A DNA stretch of 64,000 bases. Origin: Pseudomonas viridiflava. GTDB lineage: Bacteria > Pseudomonadota > Gammaproteobacteria > Pseudomonadales > Pseudomonadaceae. Of this stretch, positions 35,315 through 43,644 are shown in pieces. Below the pieces are notes generated by a model. It was not told where the DNA came from. It was given only the letters and a program-made list of their open reading frames with translations, and did no database searches. The translations under genes and the position numbers were made by a program. The first letter of the stretch is position 1. Every line of letters begins with the position of its first letter. The stretch lies in assembly GCF_900590885.1 (NCBI RefSeq), contig NZ_UUON01000033.1, positions 1 through 64,000 on the forward strand, given 5' to 3'.

Positions 35315-35344
35315 ATACTACGTCTATGACGTAGCCTCTGACAA
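35315..35344 (-). promoter_or_regulatory. Promoter with palindromic operator of the toxin-antitoxin operon
   Basis: On the minus strand: -35 TTGTCA (35344-35339), 18-base spacer, -10 TAGTAT (35320-35315). The palindrome CTACGTC-TAT-GACGTAG (35318-35334) fills the spacer and touches the -10, an ideal place for autorepression by the antitoxin. The expected start point is at 35308-35310, i.e. at the toxin GTG. Confidence 0.6.
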
Positions 35345-35529
35345 GAAAGGGCGGGCCAGAAAATCGCAGGTAAAAAGACGCTGCTCAAGGGGCTTTTTAT
35401 CGCAAAAAATGACATGGCACTTTGCAGCCAGCCGCCTGAATAAGACTTGGGAAAGGAGGTTGTAGGCGTTTTTTCATAGGGCCGTAAGAGCCACCCACGA
35501 ATAGATCAACGTCTTCGCCTCCAACACAT

Positions 35530-37359
35530 TCAATCGCCCAGCGCTGCGCCTTCACGCCGAGGGTCGGCGCCGCCGCTGAGGCGCACCTTGCCCTGGGCAT
35601 CCCGCGTGAGCACGATGGCCTGGATGCCGCTGGTCATGTCGATCTCGCTCAGGGCATGGCCCTTATCCTTCAAGGCCTGTTTCAACGCGGGGCTGAACAG
35701 GCCGGCTTCCAGTTCGGTCGCGCCATTGCGGCTGCCGAAGTTGGGCAGGCTGATGGCCGCTTGCGGGTCGAGGTTCCAGTCGAGCATCGCCACCAGGGAT
35801 TTGCTCACGTACTCGATGATCTGCGAACCACCTGGCGAGCCCACGGTAGCCAGCAACTCGCCGCTCTTGCGGTCGAACACCAGGGTCGGCGCCATGGCCG
35901 AGCGCGGGCGTTTGCCCGGTTCGACGCGGTTGGCCACGGGCTGGCCGTGTTCCTCGGGGATGAATGAGAAGTCGGTCATCTGGTTGTTCAGCAAAAAGCC
36001 CTGGACCATCACATGCGAGCCGAAGGCGGCTTCCACCGTGGTGGTCATCGACACGGCGCCGCCCTGGTCATCCACGGCCACCACTTGCGAGGTGGAGATG
36101 CGCAGTGGCGAGCGGTCCGGCGCGTACGCCACCTGGATGCCGGCCGGCGTGCCTGGCTTGGCGACGCCCATGCTGCGCGCGCCGATCAGTGTGGCGCGCT
36201 GTGCCAGGTAATTCGGTGCGACCAGGCCGGCGACCGGCACGGGTGTGAAGTCTGAATCGGCCACGTACAGCGCGCGATCGGCAAAGGCCAGGCGGCCGGC
36301 CTCGGCGAGCAGGTGCACGGCTTCAGGCGTCGGCTCAAGGCCCGCTGGTGTTGTGCTTTCAACCGGCTTCATCGGGGCGATGGCCAAGCCTGGGTCGCGG
36401 GCTTGCAGCGCCTGCAAAGTGCCGAGGATCTGCGCCACGGCAATCCCGCCCGACGACGGCGGCGGCATGCCACAGACTGTCCATTGCTGGTAGCCGGTGC
36501 ACAACGGTGCGCGCTCCTTGGCGCTGTAACCCTTGAGGTCCGCCAGCGACAGGCTGCCCGCATTACCATGGCCCTGGACCTTGCGTGCGATCTCATCGGC
36601 AATCGGCCCGTGGTACAGCGCGTCCGGGCCTTCCTTGGCGATGCGTTTGAACACATTGGCCAACGCCGGGTTTTTCAACAGCGTGCCGGTGGTTTTGGGG
36701 GTGCCATCGGCATTCAGGAAATACGCGGCCATGTCCGGGGATTGGGGGATGTAACGGTCGGCGGCGATCAGCGCATGCAAACGCGGGGAAATCGCAAAGC
36801 CCTGTTCCGATAACCGAATCGCCGGCTCAAACAGCGTGGCCCATGGCAGGCGCCCGCTCTTTTTGTGCGCCATCTCCAGCGCACGCAATACACCAGGCGT
36901 GCCCACCGAGCGCCCGCCAATCTGTGCCTCGGCAAACGCCATCGGCGTGCCGTCGGGTTTTAGGAACAACCGCTCGGTCGCGCCGGCCGGTGCCGTTTCG
37001 CGGCCGTCGTAGGCGTGCACGGTTTTGCCGTCCCACAGCATGATGAATGCACCGCCGCCGATCCCGGACGACTGCGGCTCCACCAGGGTCAACACGGCCT
37101 GCATCGCAATCGCTGCATCAATCGCCGAACCACCCTGGCGCAACATTTCACGCCCAGCTTCGGCCGCCAGCGGGTTGGCGGCGGCGGCCATATGGCGCTC
37201 GGCGTGGCGGGTGGTGAGGTCGGTGCGATAGCCCGAACCCAGCTCCGGGGCCGGCGGTTGTTCCGCGACGGGGGTGTGGCACGCAACCAGGGCGAGCGCG
37301 GTGGCAATCACTGACAGGTGTAGGCGGGAAATCGAAAACACGCGCTGAACTCCGTTCAT
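35530..37359 (-). CDS. ggt: Gamma-glutamyltransferase
   Basis: 609-residue N-terminal nucleophile hydrolase that transfers or hydrolyses the gamma-glutamyl group of glutathione. It has a lipoprotein-like signal (LVAC, Cys27). The large and small chains are encoded together; alignment with E. coli GGT puts the cleavage site and nucleophile at Thr423 (ISTSQVVAVD), followed by SMTTTVEAAFGS. The ATG at 37359 lacks a ribosome-binding site; GTG 37341 (codon 7) has GGAG 8 bases before it and may be the true start, still ahead of the signal peptide. Confidence 0.9.
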   Translation of the reverse strand: MNGVQRVFSISRLHLSVIATALALVACHTPVAEQPPAPELGSGYRTDLTTRHAERHMAAAANPLAAEAGREMLRQGGSAIDAAIAMQAVLTLVEPQSSGIGGGAFIMLWDGKTVHAYDGRETAPAGATERLFLKPDGTPMAFAEAQIGGRSVGTPGVLRALEMAHKKSGRLPWATLFEPAIRLSEQGFAISPRLHALIAADRYIPQSPDMAAYFLNADGTPKTTGTLLKNPALANVFKRIAKEGPDALYHGPIADEIARKVQGHGNAGSLSLADLKGYSAKERAPLCTGYQQWTVCGMPPPSSGGIAVAQILGTLQALQARDPGLAIAPMKPVESTTPAGLEPTPEAVHLLAEAGRLAFADRALYVADSDFTPVPVAGLVAPNYLAQRATLIGARSMGVAKPGTPAGIQVAYAPDRSPLRISTSQVVAVDDQGGAVSMTTTVEAAFGSHVMVQGFLLNNQMTDFSFIPEEHGQPVANRVEPGKRPRSAMAPTLVFDRKSGELLATVGSPGGSQIIEYVSKSLVAMLDWNLDPQAAISLPNFGSRNGATELEAGLFSPALKQALKDKGHALSEIDMTSGIQAIVLTRDAQGKVRLSGGADPRREGAALGD

Positions 37360-37439
37360 TTTGAGAATGATCTGTTGTCCTTGGGGTGGTGCTTTTTTAC
37401 CGGAGGATCGAGCGCCCGATGCTACCCGGTAAACCGTGT

Positions 37440-38273
37440 TTAGCCCAATCGCAACAGCATCGCCCCGGCGGCGATGATGCAGGCGGCGACGATGCGCACG
37501 CGGGTCAGGTGTTCTTTAAGCACCCAGGCGGAGATCACCACGCCAAACAGAATCGACGTTTCCCGCAGCGCCGAAACGGTGGCGATGGGGGCGTGGGTCA
37601 TGGCCCACAAAGCCAGGCCGTACGAGGCGACCGTGCCCACGCCGCCGACCACCCCCAGGCGCCAGTTGCGGGTTACGTACTCACAGAACACGGCTCGCCG
37701 AGTGGCTAATGCCCAGGCCGCGAGCGGAATGCCGGTCAACAAAAATATCCACAGGGTGTAGGCCGCCGGAGCGCCGGATTTACGCACACCCAGGCCGTCG
37801 ATAAGGGTGTAGCCGGCAATCACACAGGCGTTGATCAGGGCCAGGACCAGGCCCTTTTTCTGACCCGCCGCAGGTGCAACGGCCATGCTCAGGATGCCGA
37901 GGGAAATCACCGCAATCCCCAGCCACGCAAACGCCGATAACGGCTCGGACAACACCAGCACACTCACCATGGCCACCAGCAACGGCGCAGTGCCACGCAT
38001 GATCGGGTAGGTCTGGCTCATGTCGGCGATGCGGTAGGTGGCGGCGACCAGGACGAAATACAGCACCTGCAACACCATCGATGCGCCGATAAAAGGCCAA
38101 CTCTCTTTGGCTGGCAGCGCAAGAAACGGGAGCGTTGCCAACGCAATCAAGGACGCAACGGCGGCGATCATGCAGGTGGTCAACAGCTTGTCGGCGCCGC
38201 CTTTGACCACGGCGTTCCAGGTAGCGTGGAGCGCAGCGCCCAGCATGATGATCGCGAATACGTCGAAACTCAT
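37440..38273 (-). CDS. EamA-type (DMT superfamily) permease
   Basis: 277-residue inner-membrane protein with ten hydrophobic segments arranged as two EamA repeats. Family members export amino acids or other metabolites; the substrate is unknown. AAGGAG lies at the ideal distance before ATG 38273. 80 bases separate its stop from the ggt start, so the two may be co-transcribed. Confidence 0.85.
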   Translation of the reverse strand: MSFDVFAIIMLGAALHATWNAVVKGGADKLLTTCMIAAVASLIALATLPFLALPAKESWPFIGASMVLQVLYFVLVAATYRIADMSQTYPIMRGTAPLLVAMVSVLVLSEPLSAFAWLGIAVISLGILSMAVAPAAGQKKGLVLALINACVIAGYTLIDGLGVRKSGAPAAYTLWIFLLTGIPLAAWALATRRAVFCEYVTRNWRLGVVGGVGTVASYGLALWAMTHAPIATVSALRETSILFGVVISAWVLKEHLTRVRIVAACIIAAGAMLLRLG

Positions 38274-38398
38274 GAAGGGCTCCTTTTTTGGGGGCTGTCA
38301 GTCGGTCACTGCAATGGCTTGAGCCAATTGCATTTCGGTCATGTGTGGCGCTGGGGAGGACGGGATGTTAACAGTTGGCGTTACTTTTCTGCGGGCAT

Positions 38399-38432
38399 AA
38401 AAAAACGGCCTACCTTTCGGTAAGCCGTTTTT
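38399..38432 (-). terminator. Terminator of the tRNA-Met gene
   Basis: Stem AAAAACGGC-(C)TACC / GGTA-AGCCGTTTTT with T-rich tails on both strands, 6 bases beyond the tRNA 3' end on the minus strand. Confidence 0.85.
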
Positions 38433-38438
38433 AGTACT

Positions 38439-38515
38439 TGGTGGCTACGCAGGGACTTGAACCCCGGACCCCAGCATTATGAATGCTATGCTCTAACCAA
38501 CTGAGCTACGTAGCC
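38439..38515 (-). tRNA. tRNA-Met (anticodon CAT)
   Basis: 77-base cloverleaf including encoded CCA. The acceptor pairs GGCTACG with CGTAGCC, the D-arm has AGCTCAGTTGGTTAGAGC, the anticodon loop is TTCATAA (CAT), and the T-arm has GTTCAAGTC. The G1-C72 closing pair and acceptor are those of elongator, not initiator, tRNA-Met. The type III secretion cluster begins on its 5' side. Confidence 0.95.
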
Positions 38516-38633
38516 AAGTGGCGCGCATTATTCGCGTAGAACGCAAATGCGTCAAGCGTTTATTTTTAATTTTTATCTGCGCTTTCAACTGTTTAACCGG
38601 AAATGCCGGTTTTCCGGGGCTGCTGCGCAGCCT

Positions 38634-38656
38634 GGCGGGAGCAAGCTCCCTCGCCA
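38634..38656. repeat. REP-like palindrome beside the type III cluster
   Basis: GGCGGGAGCAAGCTCCCTCGCC, another Pseudomonas-type extragenic palindrome, in the 254-base gap between tRNA-Met and rspL. Nothing else is supported in that gap except a small CCGGAAA/TTTCCGG hairpin at 38597-38616. Confidence 0.65.
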
Positions 38657-38769
38657 CAGGGCTTAATGGGGGGCGTGGGGTGTCAGGTGATCGCCGGGGT
38701 GTTCTTCAGTCTGATGTTTGGTTTTTTTCGAGTTGGGCAATATCCCTGCCGCCCAACACGTGGGTTTTC

Positions 38770-39321
38770 CTAAGGGTATGTCGAGTTATGGGTGACGCGC
38801 TTCAGGTGCTCGCGCGCGCGCGACAGGCGTGAGCGAACGGTGCCGATGGGAATGTCCAGTACGTCGGCTGTGTCCTGGTAGCTGCCGTCGGTTTCCAGTG
38901 AGGCGTACAGCGTTTTGCGCATTTCTGCGGGTAGGTGGTCAATGGCGCTCAGGGTGTTTTCCAGGCGACGGTTGATCTCGAACTCCCAGTCCAGGTTTTT
39001 GTTTTCTTCCTGGCCGTGCCACAGCGACTCATCAAACTCGCAATGCACGGGCTTGGCATACAGGCGCCTGAAGTGATTGCGGATCAGGTTCTGCGCGATG
39101 CCGCACATCCAGGTGCTGAGGGTGGCCTGGCCACTGAAACGTTCCCTGTTACGCCAAGCCTCCAGGTAGGTCAGTTGCAGGATGTCATCTGCATCTTCGT
39201 GGTTGAGTACGCGTTTATGAATAAAGCGGCGAAGTTTTTTCTGTTGGTCGTCCGTCAGTTGGAGCATGAATTGAGGCGAGCCGCCAACGAGGTGCGCTAA
39301 AGCTTCAATAGGGATATTCAC
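38770..39321 (-). CDS. rspL: ECF sigma factor of the type III secretion cluster (HrpL/RspL)
   Basis: 183-residue extracytoplasmic-function sigma factor: region 2 at about residues 25-95 (DADDILQLTYLEAWRN, TWMCGIAQNLIRNHF) and region 4 at about 125-175 (SYQDTADVLDIPIGTVRSRLSRA). By homology to HrpL it reads Hrp boxes, three of which stand before the structural operons here. GTG 39321 is chosen: GAGGA lies 7 bases before it, and the longer reading to 39378 has none. Its own promoter looks sigma54-dependent (39374-39390), to be fired by RspR. Confidence 0.9.
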   Translation of the reverse strand: MNIPIEALAHLVGGSPQFMLQLTDDQQKKLRRFIHKRVLNHEDADDILQLTYLEAWRNRERFSGQATLSTWMCGIAQNLIRNHFRRLYAKPVHCEFDESLWHGQEENKNLDWEFEINRRLENTLSAIDHLPAEMRKTLYASLETDGSYQDTADVLDIPIGTVRSRLSRAREHLKRVTHNSTYP

Positions 39322-39373
39322 GATTTTTTCCTCAGGGTAGACGCTGTCGAAATGGTTTCGACGAGAAGCCCAT

Positions 39374-39390
39374 AGCACCTGTTATGCCAA
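39374..39390 (-). promoter_or_regulatory. Sigma54 (-24/-12) promoter of rspL
   Basis: Minus-strand TTGGCATAACAGGTGCT matches the sigma54 consensus TGGCAC-n5-TTGCW, with the required GG and GC 10 bases apart. The start would be near 39363, giving a leader of about 42 bases before GTG 39321. HrpL genes are known to be sigma54/HrpRS-dependent. Confidence 0.75.
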
Positions 39391-39523
39391 AGGAAAAAAT
39401 CATGCAAACTATTGATTTGTATAAATAAATATCTTGAATTAGAGAGTTTTTACGCAAGTTTTTGCAAAAGGCGCTGAGGATTTGTGCCGGTGTTTTCATC
39501 AACTCCGGTGGATGGGTTTTTAT

Positions 39524-39552
39524 GGAACCGTATAAGCAGGTCTTGCCACACA
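39524..39552 (+). promoter_or_regulatory. Hrp box (HrpL-type promoter) of the rspJ-rscU operon
   Basis: GGAACC-n16-CCACACA, a perfect match to the HrpL promoter consensus GGAACC-n15/16-CCACNNA. It ends 30 bases before the rspJ ATG. Confidence 0.9.
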
Positions 39553-39582
39553 GGGGCACATACTTCCTGCCTTGGCCTGCTC

Positions 39583-40632
39583 ATGAAAATTGAATCTCAT
39601 CAAGATGTGCCTCCTGCCCAGCTGCAGGTTCAATCCGCCGTTGTGCCTGTTTCCCAGCCCGATCGGACCGGCGAGCTTGCTCATTATTTTGATCCGGGGG
39701 TGGTTGCCGCTCACCACGCCCTGCATGCGACCTCGATACACGTCCCGCCTGTCGAGCAGCTTGCGCAGCTTTACGAATTGTTGGGCCATCCTGCCCAGGA
39801 GTCCATGGCGACTGTTTCTCGGCGTTTCAAGCATCAGTTGCAGCACAATCCAAGTGTCGACAAGTTGCTGGAGCTTGCTGAGGGGGACCCCGCGCGCGCG
39901 TACGTAGTGCTCAAGCATTTGGAGTCCCAGGCGAACAATGATGCGCGCCCGTCCGAAGCGGCCAAGGCGCGGGATGCCGTGGCCATGCTGTCGGTTGCTT
40001 ACAAAGGCGAAATCCAGGCGGGTCTCAAGGTTGCTACGGCGCTGCTGGAGGCCGGTGGAGAACCTCAAGAGCGCGAAGCGCTGCGTGCTCTCTACTATGC
40101 CAGCGTGGCCACGCGCCAATCCCTGTCGACGATGATGCAGGCGCTGCTTGGCGTGCACGGTGGTGATACGTTTTCCTCCAGGCTCAGCAGCATGCGTAAA
40201 GCCTTGGCTGACGACATTGCGCACCTGGTGTCATCAATGACCACGCCCCGTTTGCGCACCTTGCTGCTGGCCCTGCAAAGTTGCGGGCAGTTGGGCGTCG
40301 TGCTGTCTGGTTGCAATGCGTTGACCCAGCGCTTGGGCAACGACTATGACTGCGTGGCTTTGTTGCAGCGACTGTTGGGGTACGCCGGCAGTGGTATCGA
40401 TGCGAGTGAAATCCTGCGGCTTGGGAATGATCTGGCAAATGGCCTGACCACCCGGCAAGTGATCATCCTCAACGCGTTGTACCCCCTCATTCGGGATTTG
40501 CCCCCTGCGTTGTGGCCGGACAGTCGAGTGCGTCAGTCCAGTTTGGATACCTTTTTGGCGGTGATGGGGGAGCTGGACCGAGTCGACCGCGGATCTAAAC
40601 GCTTTGTCGGTGGCCTTGGGGCGTCGGTGTGA
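39583..40632 (+). CDS. rspJ: Type III secretion gatekeeper RspJ (HrpJ/SctW)
   Basis: 349-residue protein of the YopN/MxiC/HrpJ family, which controls the order in which translocators and effectors are secreted. It is mostly helical and has no membrane segment. ATG 39583 is used because the Hrp box lies at 39524-39552, so any earlier start would fall in or before the promoter. First gene of the 11-gene plus-strand operon; its stop overlaps the rscV start (GTGA). Confidence 0.87.
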   Translation: MKIESHQDVPPAQLQVQSAVVPVSQPDRTGELAHYFDPGVVAAHHALHATSIHVPPVEQLAQLYELLGHPAQESMATVSRRFKHQLQHNPSVDKLLELAEGDPARAYVVLKHLESQANNDARPSEAAKARDAVAMLSVAYKGEIQAGLKVATALLEAGGEPQEREALRALYYASVATRQSLSTMMQALLGVHGGDTFSSRLSSMRKALADDIAHLVSSMTTPRLRTLLLALQSCGQLGVVLSGCNALTQRLGNDYDCVALLQRLLGYAGSGIDASEILRLGNDLANGLTTRQVIILNALYPLIRDLPPALWPDSRVRQSSLDTFLAVMGELDRVDRGSKRFVGGLGASV

Positions 40633-42722
40633 CCGCACTGTCGGCCATCAACAATGTATTGCTCAAAGTGGCGCAGCGTGCCGAAGTGCTGGGCGCCGTG
40701 GTGGTCCTGGGCATTGTGTTTATCTTTATCGTGCCGCTGCCCACCTGGCTGGTCGACGTCCTGATTGCGATCAACATTTGCATATCGTGTCTGTTGATCG
40801 TGCTGGCGTTGTACTTGCCAGGACCATTGGCCTTTTCGTCGTTCCCGTCGATTCTGTTGCTGACCACCATGTTTCGTCTGGCGCTGTCGATCGCCACCAC
40901 ACGCCTGATCCTGCTGGAGCAGGACGCCGGCCATATCGTCGAGGCGTTCGGTAACTTCGTGGTGGGGGGCAACCTGGCGGTGGGTATGGTGATCTTCCTG
41001 ATCCTGACCCTGGTCAACTTCCTGGTGATCACCAAAGGTTCTGAGCGCGTTGCGGAAGTGGCGGCGCGCTTCAGCCTGGATGCGATGCCCGGTAAGCAGA
41101 TGTCCATCGACAGCGACCTGCGCGCCGGCCTGATCGACGGCATGCAAGCGCGGGAAAAACGCGAGCAGTTGTCCCGCGAGAGTCAGTTATTTGGTGCCAT
41201 GGACGGGGCCATGAAATTCGTCAAGGGTGATGCTATCGCGGGTTTGATCATCGTTGTGGTCAACCTGTTGGGCGGATTCACCACGGGTATGTTCCAGCAC
41301 GACTTGAGCGCTGGCGAATCGATAGCGCTGTATTCCGTACTGACCATTGGTGATGGCCTGATTGCACAGATTCCAGCGCTGCTGATTTCCCTCACGGCGG
41401 GCATGATCATTACCCGTGTAGCACCTGATGGAAGCAAGGGCGTCAGTAATATGGGGGCCGAGATCGCCCGGCAAATGACCAGTGAGCCCAAGAGCTGGAT
41501 GATTGCCTCGGTTGGGATGCTGGTCTTTGCGCTCGTGCCCGGCATGCCTACCCTGGTGTTTATTGTTATCGCGCTGATGACGGGCGGCCTGGGCTACTAC
41601 CTTGCGCGTCAACGCGAACAGCAAAGCAAACCTGCTGACCCAGTCACCGAAGCCGTTCGCCCGGAAGAAAACGGCAGCGAAGACTTGCGTGGGTTCGACC
41701 CCTCGCGGCCCTACATTTTACAGTTCTCGCCGGCGCTGCGAGGGACGCCCGAGGTGACAGACCTGATTCATGCGATTCGCCAGGCGCGAAACACAATGGT
41801 CACCAACATTGGCCTGACGCTGCCACCGTTCGAAGTCGAGCTTGATGGCGCGCTGGCCGATGACGAGATGCGTTTCTGCGTGCATGAAGTGCCGATGCTC
41901 AAGGCGTCGGTTGTAAAACTTGTGGCCGTGGAGCGTAAAGCGCTGAAGGTCGAGCCTGAACATGGCGTGCCGGGTTTGGCCGAGCGCGATGAGCAAAACT
42001 GGGTCTGGCTGGCCGCGAATGATCCGTTGCTCGATGATCCAGCCATAGAGCGCTTCAGCGCAGCGAGCCTGATCGTCGACCGTATGAAACAGGCGATGTT
42101 GCTCAGCGGGCCGCAATTCCTCGGTATCCAGGAAAGCAAGGCAATCCTTGGCTGGCTGGAACACAACCAGCCGGACCTGGTTCAGGAGCTGCAACGCATC
42201 ATGCCGCTCGCGCGGTTTTCGGCGGTTTTGCAGCGCCTGGCCAGTGAGGGGGTGCCTTTGCGGGCGGTGCGGTTGATTGTCGAGTCGCTGATCGAGTACG
42301 GCCAGCATGAGCGGGAGCCGGACGCGTTGGCCGACTATGCGCGCATTGCCCTCAAGTCGCAGATCTTCCACCAGTACAGCGAGCCCGATGGCCTGCATGC
42401 CTGGCTTCTCGCGCCGCAGACCGAAAATATCATGCGTGAGGCACTGCGCCAGACCCAGACAGGCGTGTTTTTTGCGCTCGACAACGAAAGTAGCGCCGCG
42501 CTGATCAGCCTGCTCAACCAAGCGTTTCCACAGCGGCCCAAAACCAAGTGCGTGATGCTGGTTGCACAGGACCTGCGCAGCCCATTGCGGACCTTGTTAC
42601 TGGAAGAGTTCAACCATGTGCCGGTGCTGTCGTTCGCCGAATTGGGTAGCACCTCCAAGGTGAAAGTGCTGGGGCGTTTCGATCTTGGCCAGGACGAGTT
42701 GACGCGTGGTGAAGTGGCATGA
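40629..42722 (+). CDS. rscV: Type III export gate protein RscV (HrcV/SctV)
   Basis: 697-residue export-gate protein with about eight N-terminal membrane helices (residues 15-320) and a large cytoplasmic domain that forms a nonameric ring receiving substrates. The FHIPEP-family signature RFSLDAMPGKQMSIDSDL is at about 146-163. It starts at GTG, overlapping the rspJ stop by 4 bases. The best conserved protein of the cluster; it appears full length. Confidence 0.95.
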   Translation: MTALSAINNVLLKVAQRAEVLGAVVVLGIVFIFIVPLPTWLVDVLIAINICISCLLIVLALYLPGPLAFSSFPSILLLTTMFRLALSIATTRLILLEQDAGHIVEAFGNFVVGGNLAVGMVIFLILTLVNFLVITKGSERVAEVAARFSLDAMPGKQMSIDSDLRAGLIDGMQAREKREQLSRESQLFGAMDGAMKFVKGDAIAGLIIVVVNLLGGFTTGMFQHDLSAGESIALYSVLTIGDGLIAQIPALLISLTAGMIITRVAPDGSKGVSNMGAEIARQMTSEPKSWMIASVGMLVFALVPGMPTLVFIVIALMTGGLGYYLARQREQQSKPADPVTEAVRPEENGSEDLRGFDPSRPYILQFSPALRGTPEVTDLIHAIRQARNTMVTNIGLTLPPFEVELDGALADDEMRFCVHEVPMLKASVVKLVAVERKALKVEPEHGVPGLAERDEQNWVWLAANDPLLDDPAIERFSAASLIVDRMKQAMLLSGPQFLGIQESKAILGWLEHNQPDLVQELQRIMPLARFSAVLQRLASEGVPLRAVRLIVESLIEYGQHEREPDALADYARIALKSQIFHQYSEPDGLHAWLLAPQTENIMREALRQTQTGVFFALDNESSAALISLLNQAFPQRPKTKCVMLVAQDLRSPLRTLLLEEFNHVPVLSFAELGSTSKVKVLGRFDLGQDELTRGEVA

Positions 42723-42750
42723 GTAATCGTTACGCGCGGAGGGCCCGTTG

Positions 42751-43644
42751 ATGTTTGAGCTTCGGGTACTTGATGGGAGGCATGAAGGTGCAGCGTTGCC
42801 GTTGTTTGGGGAGCAGTGGAGCATTGGTTGCCACCCGGACGCCGATCTTGTCCTGAGCGATTCGGGAGTTGCCGAGCAGCATGCGCGGCTGCGTCTTCTC
42901 GACGCCAACTGGTCGGTGCAGGCCGAGTCGGGTCTGTTGCACAGCAGTGAGGGTCAGGTCCTGGCACACATCGCCAACCTGCCACTCAATGCAGTGTTTT
43001 TGATCGGGGTTGTGCGGCTGTGTGTCGCCTTGGCCGATCAGCCCTGGCCCCAGGCCGCGGTTCCACCGCCACCGCCGCCCGTCAATGAGCCTGTGCCGGT
43101 GTTGAAGTTGTCGTCCATCTCGCACTCGCAGCAAAAGCGCCTGATCAGTCTGGTATTGCTGGTAGCGGTGATCGTCGCGGTGGTGGGCACGGTTTCCACG
43201 GGGGAGCGCGAGGCGCAGGCGTCCTTGATGCCACCCGTGGTCCGCAAGCAAGTCCTGGACTCGCCGTTTGAAGTTCGCCAGCAGTTATTGGGAATGCTCG
43301 GCGAGCGTGAATTGAGCCAGCGGGTCAGCGTGCAAGTGATCAATGGCCAGGTCGCGCTCAACGGTGACGTTTCCCAGGATGAGGTGGAGCTGGTGGCACG
43401 CATGCTCAGCCGTTTTGGTGAGCAGTTCGACAGCGCGGTGCCGGTGATCAGTCGTGTGCGCGTACGCGATGGGGCGCTGCCATTCAAGATTGTGCAGATT
43501 GTCGGTGGGCCCAACGGCCATGTGGTTCTGGATGAGGGCAGCCGACTGTTTGTGGGTGACGAAGTTGATGGGCTGCGCCTGGTACTGATCGATAACAGCA
43601 AGGTGGTCTTTGACGGCGCGCAGCGCTATGAGGTGCGTTGGTGA
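42751..43644 (+). CDS. rspQ: Type III inner ring protein RspQ (HrpQ/SctD)
   Basis: 297-residue bitopic inner-membrane ring protein: an N-terminal cytoplasmic FHA-like domain (about 1-90), a Pro-rich linker with seven prolines in a row, one membrane helix (about 130-150) and periplasmic ring-building domains. ATG 42751 has GGAGGG at the right distance. Its stop overlaps the rscN start (GTGA). Confidence 0.9.
   Translation: MFELRVLDGRHEGAALPLFGEQWSIGCHPDADLVLSDSGVAEQHARLRLLDANWSVQAESGLLHSSEGQVLAHIANLPLNAVFLIGVVRLCVALADQPWPQAAVPPPPPPVNEPVPVLKLSSISHSQQKRLISLVLLVAVIVAVVGTVSTGEREAQASLMPPVVRKQVLDSPFEVRQQLLGMLGERELSQRVSVQVINGQVALNGDVSQDEVELVARMLSRFGEQFDSAVPVISRVRVRDGALPFKIVQIVGGPNGHVVLDEGSRLFVGDEVDGLRLVLIDNSKVVFDGAQRYEVRW

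Noticed and set aside
38439..38515. tRNA-Met as an attachment site for an integrative element
   Set aside because: No duplicated tRNA 3' end, integrase or direct repeat was found; the cluster lies on the 5' side.
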